Position numbers and translations under genes: made by a program. Positions 1 to 7,780 of a stretch of 15,229 nt of DNA are shown here, one piece after another. The stretch is from Lachnospiraceae bacterium UBA1753. Its GTDB lineage: Bacteria; Bacillota; Clostridia; Lachnospirales; Lachnospiraceae. Location: positions 1 through 15,229 of the forward strand of contig DCHL01000118.1 in the NCBI GenBank assembly GCA_002317595.1. The letters run 5' to 3'. Each line of letters begins with the position of its first letter. Within the stretch, counting starts at the first letter, position 1. Below the pieces are notes generated by a model that made no database searches, had not been told where the DNA came from, and was given only the letters and a program-made list of their open reading frames with translations.

Positions 1-2429
1 TTAAGGCTGTTACAGGAAGCGAAGCAGCAGCAAACCAGATAGAGGCTTCTTTCAGAAAAAACGACATGCCTTATACTTCCGATAACGCCAAAGAGGCACA
101 GAAGGCACTTGATATGGCTGGGGAACTCGATGAACTGGCGGTCGATGGTGGGCTCAGCGACGAGAGTATCTGCTATCTCCTTGAAAACGGAGCAGAGCTG
201 ACTCTGGAGAATGTGTACAGGGCACAGTTTTCCAACATGGGAGCGGTTCCTGCCGGTACGGTTACTGAGAATAGCAGCGAGTATCAGCAGCTCCTTCCTC
301 AGATTCAGAGAATTATTGAGAAGAGCGGCAGGGAAGCTGACAACGAGACTGTGGAGGATGCTCTCTGGCTTATCAATCACAGGCAGGCTCTCACTGAGGA
401 TACGCTCACACGATTAGGTGAACTGAAAGGCATCGCGCTTCCACTTGACAGAGAGTTTCTGCTTGATGGCGTGGCATCTGCATTGTCAGAAGGCAAGGGT
501 GGAACGGATGCACTTCTTGTAAAAAATGCAAGAGTGACAGCTGAAGTCAGACTTGAGATGACAAGTGATGCAGCGGTCAGGATGCTGATGAGAGGAATCG
601 AAGTTGATACCTCGGACCTTCAGGATCAGGTGGAGGCTCTTAAGGAGCTTGAACAGAAGCTTGCAGGTGCGTCGGCAGAGGTGATGGCTGACACACTGGA
701 AAAAGTTGATGAGATAAGGTCGCTTCCAATTGCAGTGATTGGCTCACTCTCAGCAGAGGACCATCTGACACTGAGCTCGGTATACGAGAAGGGTGTTGCA
801 TTAAAGGCTACATATGATGCGGCAAATTCCAGCTATGAGGCACTTAGAACGGAGATCAGATCCGATTTGGGTGATTCAATTAAGAAGGCATTTGCCAATG
901 TTGATGACATCCTTGAGGATATGAATCTCGATACAACAGAGAGCAACAGAAGAGCCGTAAGAATCCTCGGATATAACAGCACTGAAATCACACATGAGAA
1001 TATCAGCGCAGTCAAGGAAGCAGACAGCAAGGTTACAGGAGTAATTGACAGACTCAATCCTGCATCTGTGCTCAGACTTATCAGAGAGGGCAGGAATCCA
1101 CTTAACATGAACGTGGATGAACTCAGAAATACCCTTGATGAGTACAACCGAGAGGATGGCAGGGCAGAGAAATATAGTGAATATCTCTGGAAACTGGAGA
1201 AGAATGGTCAGATTTCCGAGGACGAAAAGGAAAGTTTCATCGGCATTTACCGTCTCTTCCGCCAGGTTGAGAAGTCAGACGGTGCAGTAATAGGAAGTCT
1301 GGTAAACAGCGGTGCAGAAATCAATGTGAAGAATCTACTCTCTGCCGTGAGAAGCAGGAAGGCAAGAGGCGAAGATTACAGGGTTGACGACAGCTTCGGC
1401 GGACTTGAAGAAAAAATTCCAGAGGGAGTAAAGCGAATTGACGTTCAGATCAGTCAGGCATTCCAGTCAGCTGACTATTACGAGCGGAAAAATGGAGACG
1501 TGCTTGATACAATTGACCCTTCAAAGCTTGAGAGAATGTGGGAGGAAGGCAGACTTACGACAGATACGTCGCTGGAGGAGATTGCTGACTACATGAGATA
1601 TTCAGGCAGTGATATGAGTAAGGAAGCACAGGCAGCACAGGAATCCTACAATGAGAGAAGCGCAGCGGATATCAGGGCAGCAATGAAGGCTTCCGATGAA
1701 GTGATTCTTGCATTGGAGCAGTATGACATGCCTGTAAGCTCAGCCAATCTTCAGGCAATGAGCGGCCTTCTCTATGATAGGGGCGATTTTTTCAGGCAGC
1801 TTGCAAAGTATGGCAAGGAAGTCAGGACTGCTGAACTTATTGAAGAGTTTGATAATAAGGATGCAGCAGTGGCGGCAATGGACGACCTGGTTGAAAAATC
1901 AGAAGAAATGATAAGCTCGGCGATGGAAAGTGCCGATATATCATATGGAAGTCTTGAAGACCTGATGCTTATGAGCAGACAGATTAGGCTGATTGGAACC
2001 ATGGCAAGGCAGGAGAATTACGAGGTTCCCCTGGAGCTTGAAGATGGTATGACATCCATCAACTTAAGACTCGTACACGGAGACGAGAGCGGAAAGGTTG
2101 AAGCGACGCTTTACACAGACGAGTATGGACCGCTTTCAATGAGCATGTCGATGGATGGAAACAGTGTCAGCGGATACATGCTTGCTTCATATCCCGAGGG
2201 CAAGGAATTCCTCGAGGAAAAAATAGAGCAGCTTAAGGAATCGGCACAGAAGGAAGGCTTCGAGGTCGATGACAATATTCCAGTAATCTCAACGAGAGAT
2301 ATCAGGATGGCTTCAACAGCCCAGATTAACCCGGCTAAGGGTGAGGATGACAACTCTGAAAAGAGTGACGTTAGTTCATCAAGGCTGTATAAACTGGCTA
2401 AGATATTTTTGACCGTCATGAATTCATAA
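1..2429 (+). CDS. FliK-like flagellar repeat protein (DUF6240-type), 5' partial
   Basis: The frame is open from base 3 with no stop before the ATG at 66, which has no ribosome binding site, so the gene starts upstream and 808 codons are visible. It is acidic and mostly helical, with no signal peptide or membrane segment in view. At least seven degenerate repeats of the form L-x-x-x-G-x-x-(L/V/I)-T-x-E-N-(L/I) occur, for example LLENGAELTLENV at 177-215 and LVNSGAEINVKNLL from 1299. Bases 2019-2291 encode a segment resembling the FliK C-terminal (Flg_hook) domain: LRL, then GKVEATL, a second beta pair, and the helix FLEEKIEQLKESAQKEGFEV. FliK domains of this kind control hook length and export specificity. 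The position 13 bases before flagellin fits a flagellar role. The family name is from memory; a role in hook-length control is inferred from the C-terminus only. Confidence 0.72.
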   Translation, partial: KAVTGSEAAANQIEASFRKNDMPYTSDNAKEAQKALDMAGELDELAVDGGLSDESICYLLENGAELTLENVYRAQFSNMGAVPAGTVTENSSEYQQLLPQIQRIIEKSGREADNETVEDALWLINHRQALTEDTLTRLGELKGIALPLDREFLLDGVASALSEGKGGTDALLVKNARVTAEVRLEMTSDAAVRMLMRGIEVDTSDLQDQVEALKELEQKLAGASAEVMADTLEKVDEIRSLPIAVIGSLSAEDHLTLSSVYEKGVALKATYDAANSSYEALRTEIRSDLGDSIKKAFANVDDILEDMNLDTTESNRRAVRILGYNSTEITHENISAVKEADSKVTGVIDRLNPASVLRLIREGRNPLNMNVDELRNTLDEYNREDGRAEKYSEYLWKLEKNGQISEDEKESFIGIYRLFRQVEKSDGAVIGSLVNSGAEINVKNLLSAVRSRKARGEDYRVDDSFGGLEEKIPEGVKRIDVQISQAFQSADYYERKNGDVLDTIDPSKLERMWEEGRLTTDTSLEEIADYMRYSGSDMSKEAQAAQESYNERSAADIRAAMKASDEVILALEQYDMPVSSANLQAMSGLLYDRGDFFRQLAKYGKEVRTAELIEEFDNKDAAVAAMDDLVEKSEEMISSAMESADISYGSLEDLMLMSRQIRLIGTMARQENYEVPLELEDGMTSINLRLVHGDESGKVEATLYTDEYGPLSMSMSMDGNSVSGYMLASYPEGKEFLEEKIEQLKESAQKEGFEVDDNIPVISTRDIRMASTAQINPAKGEDDNSEKSDVSSSRLYKLAKIFLTVMNS
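177..1772 (+). repeat. Seven degenerate protein-level repeats in the FliK-like protein
   Basis: The copies begin at about 177, 369, 585, 963, 1077, 1299 and 1713. Each reads L-x2-3-(G/h)-x-x-(L/I/V)-(T/N/S)-x-x-(N/T/D)-(L/V/I) followed by a helix of about 8 residues. They are recognisable only in protein; the DNA copies are diverged. Spacing is irregular, so these look like helical units embedded in longer helices. Similar 'G-LPVT-EN' units are familiar from long clostridial FliK-like proteins. Confidence 0.55.
1912..1939 (+). promoter_or_regulatory. Candidate sigma-28/sigma-D promoter inside the upstream gene
   Basis: TAAG at 1912-1915, a 16-base spacer, and GCCGATAT at 1932-1939. This matches the Bacillus sigma-D consensus (TAAA, 14-16 bases, GCCGATAT) at the whole -10 and three of four -35 bases. 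It is about 500 bases before flagellin and lies in codons for Ala-Asp-Ile, so it may be chance. Confidence 0.25.
2365..2393 (+). promoter_or_regulatory. Candidate sigma-A promoter for flagellin
   Basis: GTGACG at 2365-2370 (4/6 to TTGACA), a 17-base spacer, and TATAAA at 2388-2393 (5/6). It sits in the last codons of the upstream gene and would give a leader of about 40 bases before the flagellin ATG. No promoter fits in the 13-base gap itself. Confidence 0.35.
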
Positions 2430-2442
2430 TGGAGGATAAATT

Positions 2443-3555
2443 ATGAAAATAAACAGTAATTCCACAGCAGTCATAACAGGAAACTACCTGCTCAGGGCTG
2501 AGAATGCGCTCAGCAAGTCAACAGAGCGCCTCTCTTCTGGATATAAAATCAATAACGCAAGCGATAATCCTGCAGGATATGCGATTTCTTCAAAGATGAG
2601 AGCACAGATCAGAAGTCTTGAGAAGGCAGCGAACAATGCTGATGACGCAGTGAATTTCATCCAGACAGGCGAAGGTGCACTGACTGAGATCCAGAACATG
2701 GTTCAGAGAATGAACGAGCTGTCTGTACAGGCTGCAAACGGAACCCAGACTACAGCTGACAGAGAGGCAATTCAGGCAGAGATCAGCCAGCTCTGTGACG
2801 AGATTGAGAGAATGGCCAATTCTACAGAGTTCAATGAGCAGCCAATCATCAACGGAAATTATGAGTACAGAGGATACACATATAATCTTGATGCATCAGG
2901 TGAGAAGCTTACTACAGCCACAGGAATCAATGTTCTCAGCTATTCTGATGAGACAAAAACGGGCGAGTTTATTCTTAACATCGGCGGAACAGAAGAAATT
3001 CCAACAGTTACTTCAACTCCCGATCTGGCAACAGACCTTACTGTAAGCTATGACAAGGAGAGCAATATCCTTTCCATGAAGGCAAATGATGGAACAGAGG
3101 TACTCCTTGAGATGCCTGAGGGATATAAGACGGGTGAAATCATGCTTGACCTCACAGGAATTGGTGCAATGAGAGTACAGGTTGGTGCTCACGAAGGACA
3201 GGTTCTTGAGATGAGTATTCCTGAGATTTCCCTTCAGAAGATGGGTATTTCTGAGCTGGATGTGACAACGCAGGAAGGCGCAAAGGAAGCTATCGGCAAG
3301 GTCGATAATGCTCTTGATTATGTGTCTGCAGCAAGATCAAAGTTCGGTGCCTACGAGAACAGACTTGAGCATATCGTCTCCTCACTCGACGTTACAACCG
3401 AGAGTCTTGAGGGTTCTTACTCTACTCTTGTAGATACTGACATGGCTTCAGAGATGACAGAGTACACGAAGCTGAACGTGCTGCAGCAGGCGGCCACATC
3501 GATGCTGGCTCAGGCTAATCAGTTCCCTCAGCAGGCACTTCAGCTGCTTCAGTAA
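2443..3555 (+). CDS. fliC: Flagellin
   Basis: Filament subunit of the flagellum, 370 residues, exported by the flagellar type III system and polymerised under the cap. The N-terminal D0/D1 region (about 1-135) has the family pattern: MKIN start, RLSSGYKINNASDNPAGYAI, then KMRAQIRSLEKA and an NADDAVNFIQTGEGAL heptad helix. The C-terminal D1/D0 region (about 275-370) ends QANQFPQQALQLLQ, a close variant of the usual QANQxPQxxLxLL tail. The variable middle, about 140-265, is short. Residues 88-99 (QRMNELSVQAAN) match the TLR5-recognised D1 helix, with R89 and E92-L93 kept. The start is fixed by GGAGG at 2431-2435, 7 bases before ATG. It lies 13 bases after the FliK-like gene and 41 before fliS. 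Compared with textbook flagellins the first 20 residues (AVITGNYLL) are unusual, as in other Lachnospiraceae flagellins. Confidence 0.96.
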   Translation: MKINSNSTAVITGNYLLRAENALSKSTERLSSGYKINNASDNPAGYAISSKMRAQIRSLEKAANNADDAVNFIQTGEGALTEIQNMVQRMNELSVQAANGTQTTADREAIQAEISQLCDEIERMANSTEFNEQPIINGNYEYRGYTYNLDASGEKLTTATGINVLSYSDETKTGEFILNIGGTEEIPTVTSTPDLATDLTVSYDKESNILSMKANDGTEVLLEMPEGYKTGEIMLDLTGIGAMRVQVGAHEGQVLEMSIPEISLQKMGISELDVTTQEGAKEAIGKVDNALDYVSAARSKFGAYENRLEHIVSSLDVTTESLEGSYSTLVDTDMASEMTEYTKLNVLQQAATSMLAQANQFPQQALQLLQ

Positions 3556-3596
3556 GCGATGATAGCTGATATTTTTTCACTCAGAGAGGTTTAGAT

Positions 3597-4067
3597 ATGA
3601 CCGAAGAGAAAAAACTTGAATTTACCAAGAGAATCGGGACAGCAAATAAGACCGAGATGGTAGTTATTGTATATGACATTGCACTCGAATATATTGCAGA
3701 TGCGGCTAAGGCTCTCGCAGAGAGTGACATGGCTGAATATAAGAAGGGTCTTAAGGGCGCAAGAAAGTGCGTGCAGGACCTGATAAATGCCCTGAATTTT
3801 GATATTGAGATATCAAACAATCTGATGTCGATTTACGCATACGTGACTAGGAAGCTGATTCTGGCTGACATGAATAGGGAAGCCGCAATTCTGGATGAGA
3901 TATCAGGAATGCTGGCAACGCTTAGGGAAGCGTTTGATACAATATCAAAGAAGGATGGAAGTGGTCCGATGTCAGAGCATACGCAGCATGTTGTTGCGGG
4001 TATGACTTACGGTAAGGGCGTTCTCAACGAGAGCGTGGTAAACGGCACAAGAGAATTCAGTGTATAA
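3597..4067 (+). CDS. fliS: Flagellar export chaperone FliS
   Basis: Cytoplasmic chaperone that binds the C-terminal D0 helix of flagellin and prevents early polymerisation. The 156-residue product is an all-helical bundle: an early VIVYDIALEYIADAAKAL helix (the FliS 'lYdgal.fi..A' signature), then a helix containing the CVQDLINALNFD stretch, then LMSIYAYVTRKLILADMNR, which matches the family 'lY.Yi...L..An' helix, then ILDEISGMLATLREAFDTI. The last 30 residues or so are an extra tail beyond the usual core of about 125 residues. AGAGGT at 3585-3590 is 6 bases before the ATG. Position directly after flagellin and before a terminator is the normal arrangement. Distinctive sequence and context make this call firm; the function of the tail is unknown. 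Confidence 0.92.
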   Translation: MTEEKKLEFTKRIGTANKTEMVVIVYDIALEYIADAAKALAESDMAEYKKGLKGARKCVQDLINALNFDIEISNNLMSIYAYVTRKLILADMNREAAILDEISGMLATLREAFDTISKKDGSGPMSEHTQHVVAGMTYGKGVLNESVVNGTREFSV

Positions 4068-4122
4068 AGGATGCCTCTTGTGAAAAGATATATTTTGTTG
4101 AAAAATAATACTTTCTACATTC

Positions 4123-4158
4123 GGGAAGCCTTGATTTATCGGGGCTTCCCTTTGTTTT
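4123..4158 (+). terminator. Rho-independent terminator after fliS
   Basis: GGGAAGCC at 4123-4130 pairs with GGCTTCCC at 4143-4150. The stem extends inward by two G-T wobbles, one G-C and one A-T pair, giving 12 pairs and a TTTA loop. TTTGTTTT follows at 4151-4158. It ends the flagellar transcript 55 bases after fliS. Confidence 0.9.
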
Positions 4159-4226
4159 GCGAAAAATTTAAGTAAAATCTTTGTCTATTTTCAATAATGG
4201 ACTTTTTCAATCACTGCTCCTATAAT
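4155..4226 (+). promoter_or_regulatory. Sigma-A promoter of the Tad pilus operon
   Basis: TGGACT at 4198-4203 (4/6 to TTGACA), a 17-base spacer, and a perfect TATAAT at 4221-4226. Transcription would start near 4233. An AT-rich tract at about 4160-4197 could serve as an UP element. This is the only gap over 60 bases ahead of the pilus genes, and it directly follows a terminator. Confidence 0.7.
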
Positions 4227-4247
4227 CCATAACATCACTTCAAAGAA

Positions 4248-4271
4248 GTCATCCAATATAGGTCGGATGAC
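4248..4271 (+). promoter_or_regulatory. Inverted repeat in the predicted leader of the Tad operon
   Basis: GTCATCC (4248-4254) and GGATGAC (4265-4271) are perfect inverted copies separated by 10 bases. Two smaller overlapping pairings, GGTC/GACC (4261-4264 with 4269-4272) and TCGG/CCGA (4263-4266 with 4271-4274), would compete with it in RNA. It lies between the predicted transcription start and the first gene, so it could be a DNA operator or an RNA hairpin near the start codon. No regulator is identifiable. Confidence 0.4.
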
Positions 4272-4288
4272 CGATTTCCATTAATGAA

Positions 4289-4789
4289 TTGAATATGATT
4301 ATGCCAGTTTTGTTATTGTGCTATCTTGCCGTGGCATCTGTCATGGATATTAAGAGTCGCAAGGTAAAAAATATCTGGATACTCTACGGCCTGCTGTCAG
4401 GACTTCTTATAAGTTTTATGGATTCCGGACTTACTGGGCAGGGCATCTGTACTCTTCAGATGGGATCGCCGGGATTTGTGTTCTCACTCTTGGGAATAAT
4501 GATTCCATTGCCCATGCTGTTCTTCTTTAGATGGAGACTGATAGGGGCAGGAGATATCAAGCTGCTGATGGTAATTGGCTGCTTTCTCGGGGTGTACGGC
4601 GCACTGGAGGTTTATCTGATATCACTTTTCTGTGCAGGCGCAATGGCCGTAATTTCAGTAATATTGAATATCCGCAAGATACTCGGAACACCGATGGTAT
4701 TGAGAGGGCTTAAGATACCGCTTGCACCAGCGATGGCGATGGGAGTTGCAATATATGCTGGGCGGATTGGAATAGCAGGAGGAATATAG
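4289..4789 (+). CDS. tadV: Prepilin peptidase (A24 family, TadV/CpaA type) 1
   Basis: Membrane aspartic peptidase that cleaves Flp and pseudopilin leaders on the cytoplasmic face. The 166-residue protein has about five or six hydrophobic segments and no N-methylase domain, as in small Tad peptidases. Catalytic aspartates are D20 in VMDIKSRKVKN (end of helix 1, followed by a basic loop) and D89 in the GxGD motif GAGDIKLL (86-90s). A further LKIPLAPAMAMG stretch matches the conserved 'PfaP...g' region near the end. The start is uncertain: TTG 4289, ATG 4295 and ATG 4301 are in frame and none has a good Shine-Dalgarno sequence. It is the first gene of the Tad operon, and its stop codon abuts the tadZ ATG. 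A second peptidase occurs later in the same operon. Confidence 0.88.
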   Translation: MNMIMPVLLLCYLAVASVMDIKSRKVKNIWILYGLLSGLLISFMDSGLTGQGICTLQMGSPGFVFSLLGIMIPLPMLFFFRWRLIGAGDIKLLMVIGCFLGVYGALEVYLISLFCAGAMAVISVILNIRKILGTPMVLRGLKIPLAPAMAMGVAIYAGRIGIAGGI

Positions 4790-5809
4790 ATGAAGAAAGA
4801 CAGACGTCTTATTTTGTGCGACAGGGATGAGAAATACGCATGGGGGCTTGCAAATTATATAAGCAGAAAGAAAAATAATCCCTTTGAATTATTTGTGTTT
4901 ACCGGTCTGGAGAATTTCAGGAATTATATCTCCAAGGAGGAAGCGGATGTACTTCTGATTAGCGATGAAGCGCTATCGACAGTAGGGGCGGGATTCATTG
5001 AGGGTAGAGGAATCAGGGAGACGCTGGTCCTTTCAGAGGATGGAAGGGAATCAGAAGTCTGTGGGCATAGCGCCATTTTCAAATACCAGTCCGGGGAAAA
5101 AATAATGAAGAAGGTCCTGGAATGTTATGCGGATGCTGATGAAGAAATAACAGTAAGCTCTATGCGAAATACAAAAACAAAACTGATAGCTGTCTATTCT
5201 CCCGTACGAAGGACTCTGAAGACGTCGTTTGCGATGACGATGGGGCAGATTCTATCGGAGAAAAAGAGTGTTCTGTACATTAATCTCGAGGATTATGCAG
5301 GTTTTAATTCCCTTCTTAAGACGAGTTATGCAACGGATATGTCAGACCTCATCTACTATATAAGTCAGCATAAGCCTAATTTTATCTGGAAGGTATCATC
5401 AATGGTGCAGAGCATTGGCGGCCTTGATTATATCCCTCCGGCACTGTCCCCTATGGATATCAAAAGTGTCACAGAAGAGCAGTGGCTTGGATTTCTGGAT
5501 GAGCTTGAGAAATGCGCGTATGAGGTAATTATTCTCGATCTCGGTGATTCTGTGAGAGGAATATACAAGATTCTGAGACGGTGCTGCAGGATATATACTC
5601 CGACGCGAGATGATGGCATATCTTACGCAAAGATGGAGCAGTATGAGGCTCTTCTCAAGGTGATGAAATATGATGACATTCTGGAAAACAGCAGAAAATT
5701 AAGCTTTTCTTATTTCAAGGGTCTTGAGAGAGGACTGGACAGGCTTGTATACAGTGAACTTGGTCAGTATGTACGCGCTCTTCTCAAGGAAGATGGGGTG
5801 CTTGCATGA
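4790..5809 (+). CDS. tadZ: TadZ/CpaE-like pilus localisation ATPase
   Basis: MinD/ParA-like protein that places the Tad assembly machine in the cell. Residues 1 to about 115 fit an atypical receiver domain: LILCDRDEKYAWGLANYI resembles the acidic start of a receiver, and ADVLLISDEAL the next strand. From about 129 there is a MinD-type fold. Its P-loop, SPVRRTLKTSF, keeps K144-T145 but has lost the glycines and the signature lysine of the deviant Walker A. Walker B is VIILDLGD with D250. The MinD aspartate strand is replaced by LYINLEDYAGF. Atypical nucleotide sites of this kind are known for TadZ, including the structurally studied Eubacterium rectale protein. AGGAGG at 4777-4782 precedes the ATG; the gene abuts the peptidase and overlaps tadA by ATGA. 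Confidence 0.87.
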   Translation: MKKDRRLILCDRDEKYAWGLANYISRKKNNPFELFVFTGLENFRNYISKEEADVLLISDEALSTVGAGFIEGRGIRETLVLSEDGRESEVCGHSAIFKYQSGEKIMKKVLECYADADEEITVSSMRNTKTKLIAVYSPVRRTLKTSFAMTMGQILSEKKSVLYINLEDYAGFNSLLKTSYATDMSDLIYYISQHKPNFIWKVSSMVQSIGGLDYIPPALSPMDIKSVTEEQWLGFLDELEKCAYEVIILDLGDSVRGIYKILRRCCRIYTPTRDDGISYAKMEQYEALLKVMKYDDILENSRKLSFSYFKGLERGLDRLVYSELGQYVRALLKEDGVLA

Positions 5810-7041
5810 GTGAGTACTCTGAGATGAAGGAAAAGCTCCAGAAGGAAATCAGGAAGAAGATTGATTTCTCCAGGGAAGTATCGGATGAGGAAATAGCGGA
5901 CCTGATTGATGACATCATAATCAGAAAATGCAGGACCTGCTTTTTGTCCATTGAGGATAAGCTAAGGCTTAAGCAGGAACTGTTCTATTCCATCAGACGG
6001 CTGGATATCCTCCAGGAACTTGTGGATGATAATTCTGTCACTGAGATAATGGTGAACGGGACGGACAATATTTTTGTCGAGCGAAAGGGAGCACTGTTCA
6101 GATGGGACAAGACCTTTGATTCCACACAGAAGCTTCAGGATGTCATACAGCAGATTGTGGCGAAGAGCAACAGGGTAGTCAATGAGAGTTCCCCCATTGT
6201 AGATGCCAGGCTTGAAAATGGTTCAAGAGTGAATGTCGTTCTCAATCCAGTGGCACTAAACGGTCCGATTCTCACCATCAGAAGATTCCCGGACAAGCCT
6301 ATTGGAATGAAGGACCTCATAGGTTTTGGTGCCATCACGGAAGAAGCAGTGGAGTTTTTGAGAAAACTTGTAATCTGTGGCTACAATATTTTTATCTCCG
6401 GAGGAACCGGCTCCGGAAAAACAACATTTCTTAACGCATTATCAAATTTTATTCCCGATGACCAGAGAGTGATCACAATCGAAGATTCTGCTGAGCTTCA
6501 GATTCAGAATGTACCCAACCTCGTGCGGCTTGAGACAAGGAATGCCAACGTGGAGGGCTGTCAGCCAATCACGATAAGGGACCTGATACGCTCATCCCTG
6601 CGAATGAGACCAGACCGGATTATCGTTGGCGAAGTGAGAGGAGCGGAGGCGATGGAACTGCTGTCCGCGATGAATACAGGGCATGACGGATCCCTCAGTA
6701 CGGGCCATGGTAATTCCACCGCAGACATGATGGCGAGGCTGGAAACCATGATTCTGATGGGAATCGAGCTGCCACTTCCTGCGATACGAAGGCAGCTGTC
6801 TTCGGGAATCGACATCATTGTCCATCTGGGAAGGCTCAGGGACAAGAGCAGGAAGGTCCTAGAGATATCAGAAATGTGTGGGATTGAGAATGGAGAGATA
6901 AAGGTGGTTCCAATTTTCCAGTTTGAGGAGACCGGGACTTCTGGTAACAGGATAATCGGGTCCCTTAAGCGGGTTGGAAGGCTCAACAATACTGATAAGT
7001 GGGTAAGGGGAGGAATGGAAGTTGAACAGGATGAGATATGA
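5806..7041 (+). CDS. tadA: Tad pilus assembly ATPase TadA/CpaF
   Basis: Hexameric secretion ATPase (GspE/VirB11 superfamily) that powers pilus assembly from the cytoplasmic face of the membrane. The 411-residue protein has an N-terminal helical part (1 to about 75), a PAS-like N2 region with EIMVNGTDNIFVERKG, and an ATPase domain. Walker A is GGTGSGKTT at 199-207 (K205). The Asp box is ITIEDSAELQI. The Walker B region is RPDRIIVGEVRG with E276, and the His box is NTGHDGSLSTGHGNS at 290-304. All catalytic elements are intact. It starts inside the end of tadZ (ATGA overlap) with AAGGAAG upstream, and its end overlaps the start of tadB by 20 bases, implying translational coupling. The best-conserved gene of the cluster. 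Confidence 0.96.
   Translation: MSEYSEMKEKLQKEIRKKIDFSREVSDEEIADLIDDIIIRKCRTCFLSIEDKLRLKQELFYSIRRLDILQELVDDNSVTEIMVNGTDNIFVERKGALFRWDKTFDSTQKLQDVIQQIVAKSNRVVNESSPIVDARLENGSRVNVVLNPVALNGPILTIRRFPDKPIGMKDLIGFGAITEEAVEFLRKLVICGYNIFISGGTGSGKTTFLNALSNFIPDDQRVITIEDSAELQIQNVPNLVRLETRNANVEGCQPITIRDLIRSSLRMRPDRIIVGEVRGAEAMELLSAMNTGHDGSLSTGHGNSTADMMARLETMILMGIELPLPAIRRQLSSGIDIIVHLGRLRDKSRKVLEISEMCGIENGEIKVVPIFQFEETGTSGNRIIGSLKRVGRLNNTDKWVRGGMEVEQDEI
7007..7014 (+). promoter_or_regulatory. Ribosome binding site that sets the tadB TTG start
   Basis: GGGGAGGA ends 7 bases before the TTG at 7022. The next in-frame ATG at 7031 would be 16 bases away, too far, so TTG is preferred. Confidence 0.6.
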
Positions 7042-7768
7042 CAGATATATTTTTTCGGCGAAAGAGTTCATCTGGTATCTTCTTGAAGGCCTGGCGATTG
7101 ATGGGATGATTGCCTTCCTGCTATATAGGAGCGTCATAGCATTTGCCATTCTGCTTCCGATTGTGGCCGTTTTCCTGAAACGGAAAGAGAGGGCCCTTAT
7201 GAAAAACAGACAGCGTGAACTGACACTTCAGTTCAGGGAGGCTATTTCAGCAGTAAGCGCTTCGATTGGAGCAGGATACTCCGTTGAGAATGCATTCATT
7301 GAGGCAGGTAAAGATCTGCGGAACCTATATCCGGCGAAGGCGCCAATAGTGCAGGAGTTTGCTCAGATTGAGGGACGTCTTCTGGCGAATGAGACCATCG
7401 AGCAGATACTGATGGACCTTGCAAAGCGAAGCGGGAGTGAGGATATCAGGGATTTTGCTGATGTGTTTATCACGGCAAAGCGAAGCGGCGGTGAACTGCC
7501 CGCAATCATTCGAAGGACAGCAGGTCATATCGGGGACAAGATTGAGGTGAAAAGAGAGATAGACACACTTATGAGTGCAAAAAAGATGGAGCAGAACATA
7601 ATGAATGTCATTCCATTCTTTATCATCCTGTACGTCAGTCTCAATTCTCCTGGGTTTCTGGACGTTCTGTATGGAAACGTCATGGGAATAGCTATAATGA
7701 CGGTCTGCCTGGTGATGTATGTACTTGCGTGGCTTTTGGCAGAAAAAATTGTGAGCATAGAGGTGTAA
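7022..7768 (+). CDS. tadB: Tad inner-membrane platform protein TadB (T2SS F family)
   Basis: One of two polytopic proteins forming the platform rotated or moved by TadA. The 248-residue product has a hydrophobic stretch at about 20-53, a cytoplasmic T2SSF helical domain at about 65-190, and two C-terminal membrane helices (about 194-212 and 221-242). Family signatures include LQFREAISAVSASIGAGYSV near the domain start and DFADVFITAKRSGGEL near its end. The start is taken as TTG 7022 because of the GGGGAGGA site; ATG 7031 would shorten it by three residues. It overlaps tadA by 20 bases and is followed 12 bases later by tadC. Length and topology are normal for monoderm TadB. Confidence 0.9.
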   Translation: MNRMRYDRYIFSAKEFIWYLLEGLAIDGMIAFLLYRSVIAFAILLPIVAVFLKRKERALMKNRQRELTLQFREAISAVSASIGAGYSVENAFIEAGKDLRNLYPAKAPIVQEFAQIEGRLLANETIEQILMDLAKRSGSEDIRDFADVFITAKRSGGELPAIIRRTAGHIGDKIEVKREIDTLMSAKKMEQNIMNVIPFFIILYVSLNSPGFLDVLYGNVMGIAIMTVCLVMYVLAWLLAEKIVSIEV

Positions 7769-7780
7769 AGGAGAGAAAAA

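Noticed and set aside
833..1147. An open frame of 104 codons antisense to the FliK-like gene
   Set aside because: It is a shadow of the long + strand frame, rich in Ser/Leu as expected for the complement of Glu/Asp/Arg codons.
2425..2442. A CsrA site overlapping the flagellin ribosome binding site
   Set aside because: There are two GGA trinucleotides, but they form the Shine-Dalgarno sequence itself, and no second site or hairpin presenting GGA was found. It remains possible but unsupported.
4233..4288. A possible c-di-GMP riboswitch before the Tad operon
   Set aside because: The predicted leader is only about 55 bases and shows none of the conserved GEMM elements; only a short inverted repeat is present.
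7421..7488. A perfect 14-base direct repeat (GCAAAGCGAAGCGG at 7421-7434 and 7475-7488) in tadB
   Set aside because: Both copies encode AKRSG, and the T2SSF domain normally has two such A-x-R-S motifs about 18 residues apart, so the protein pattern and codon choice explain it.
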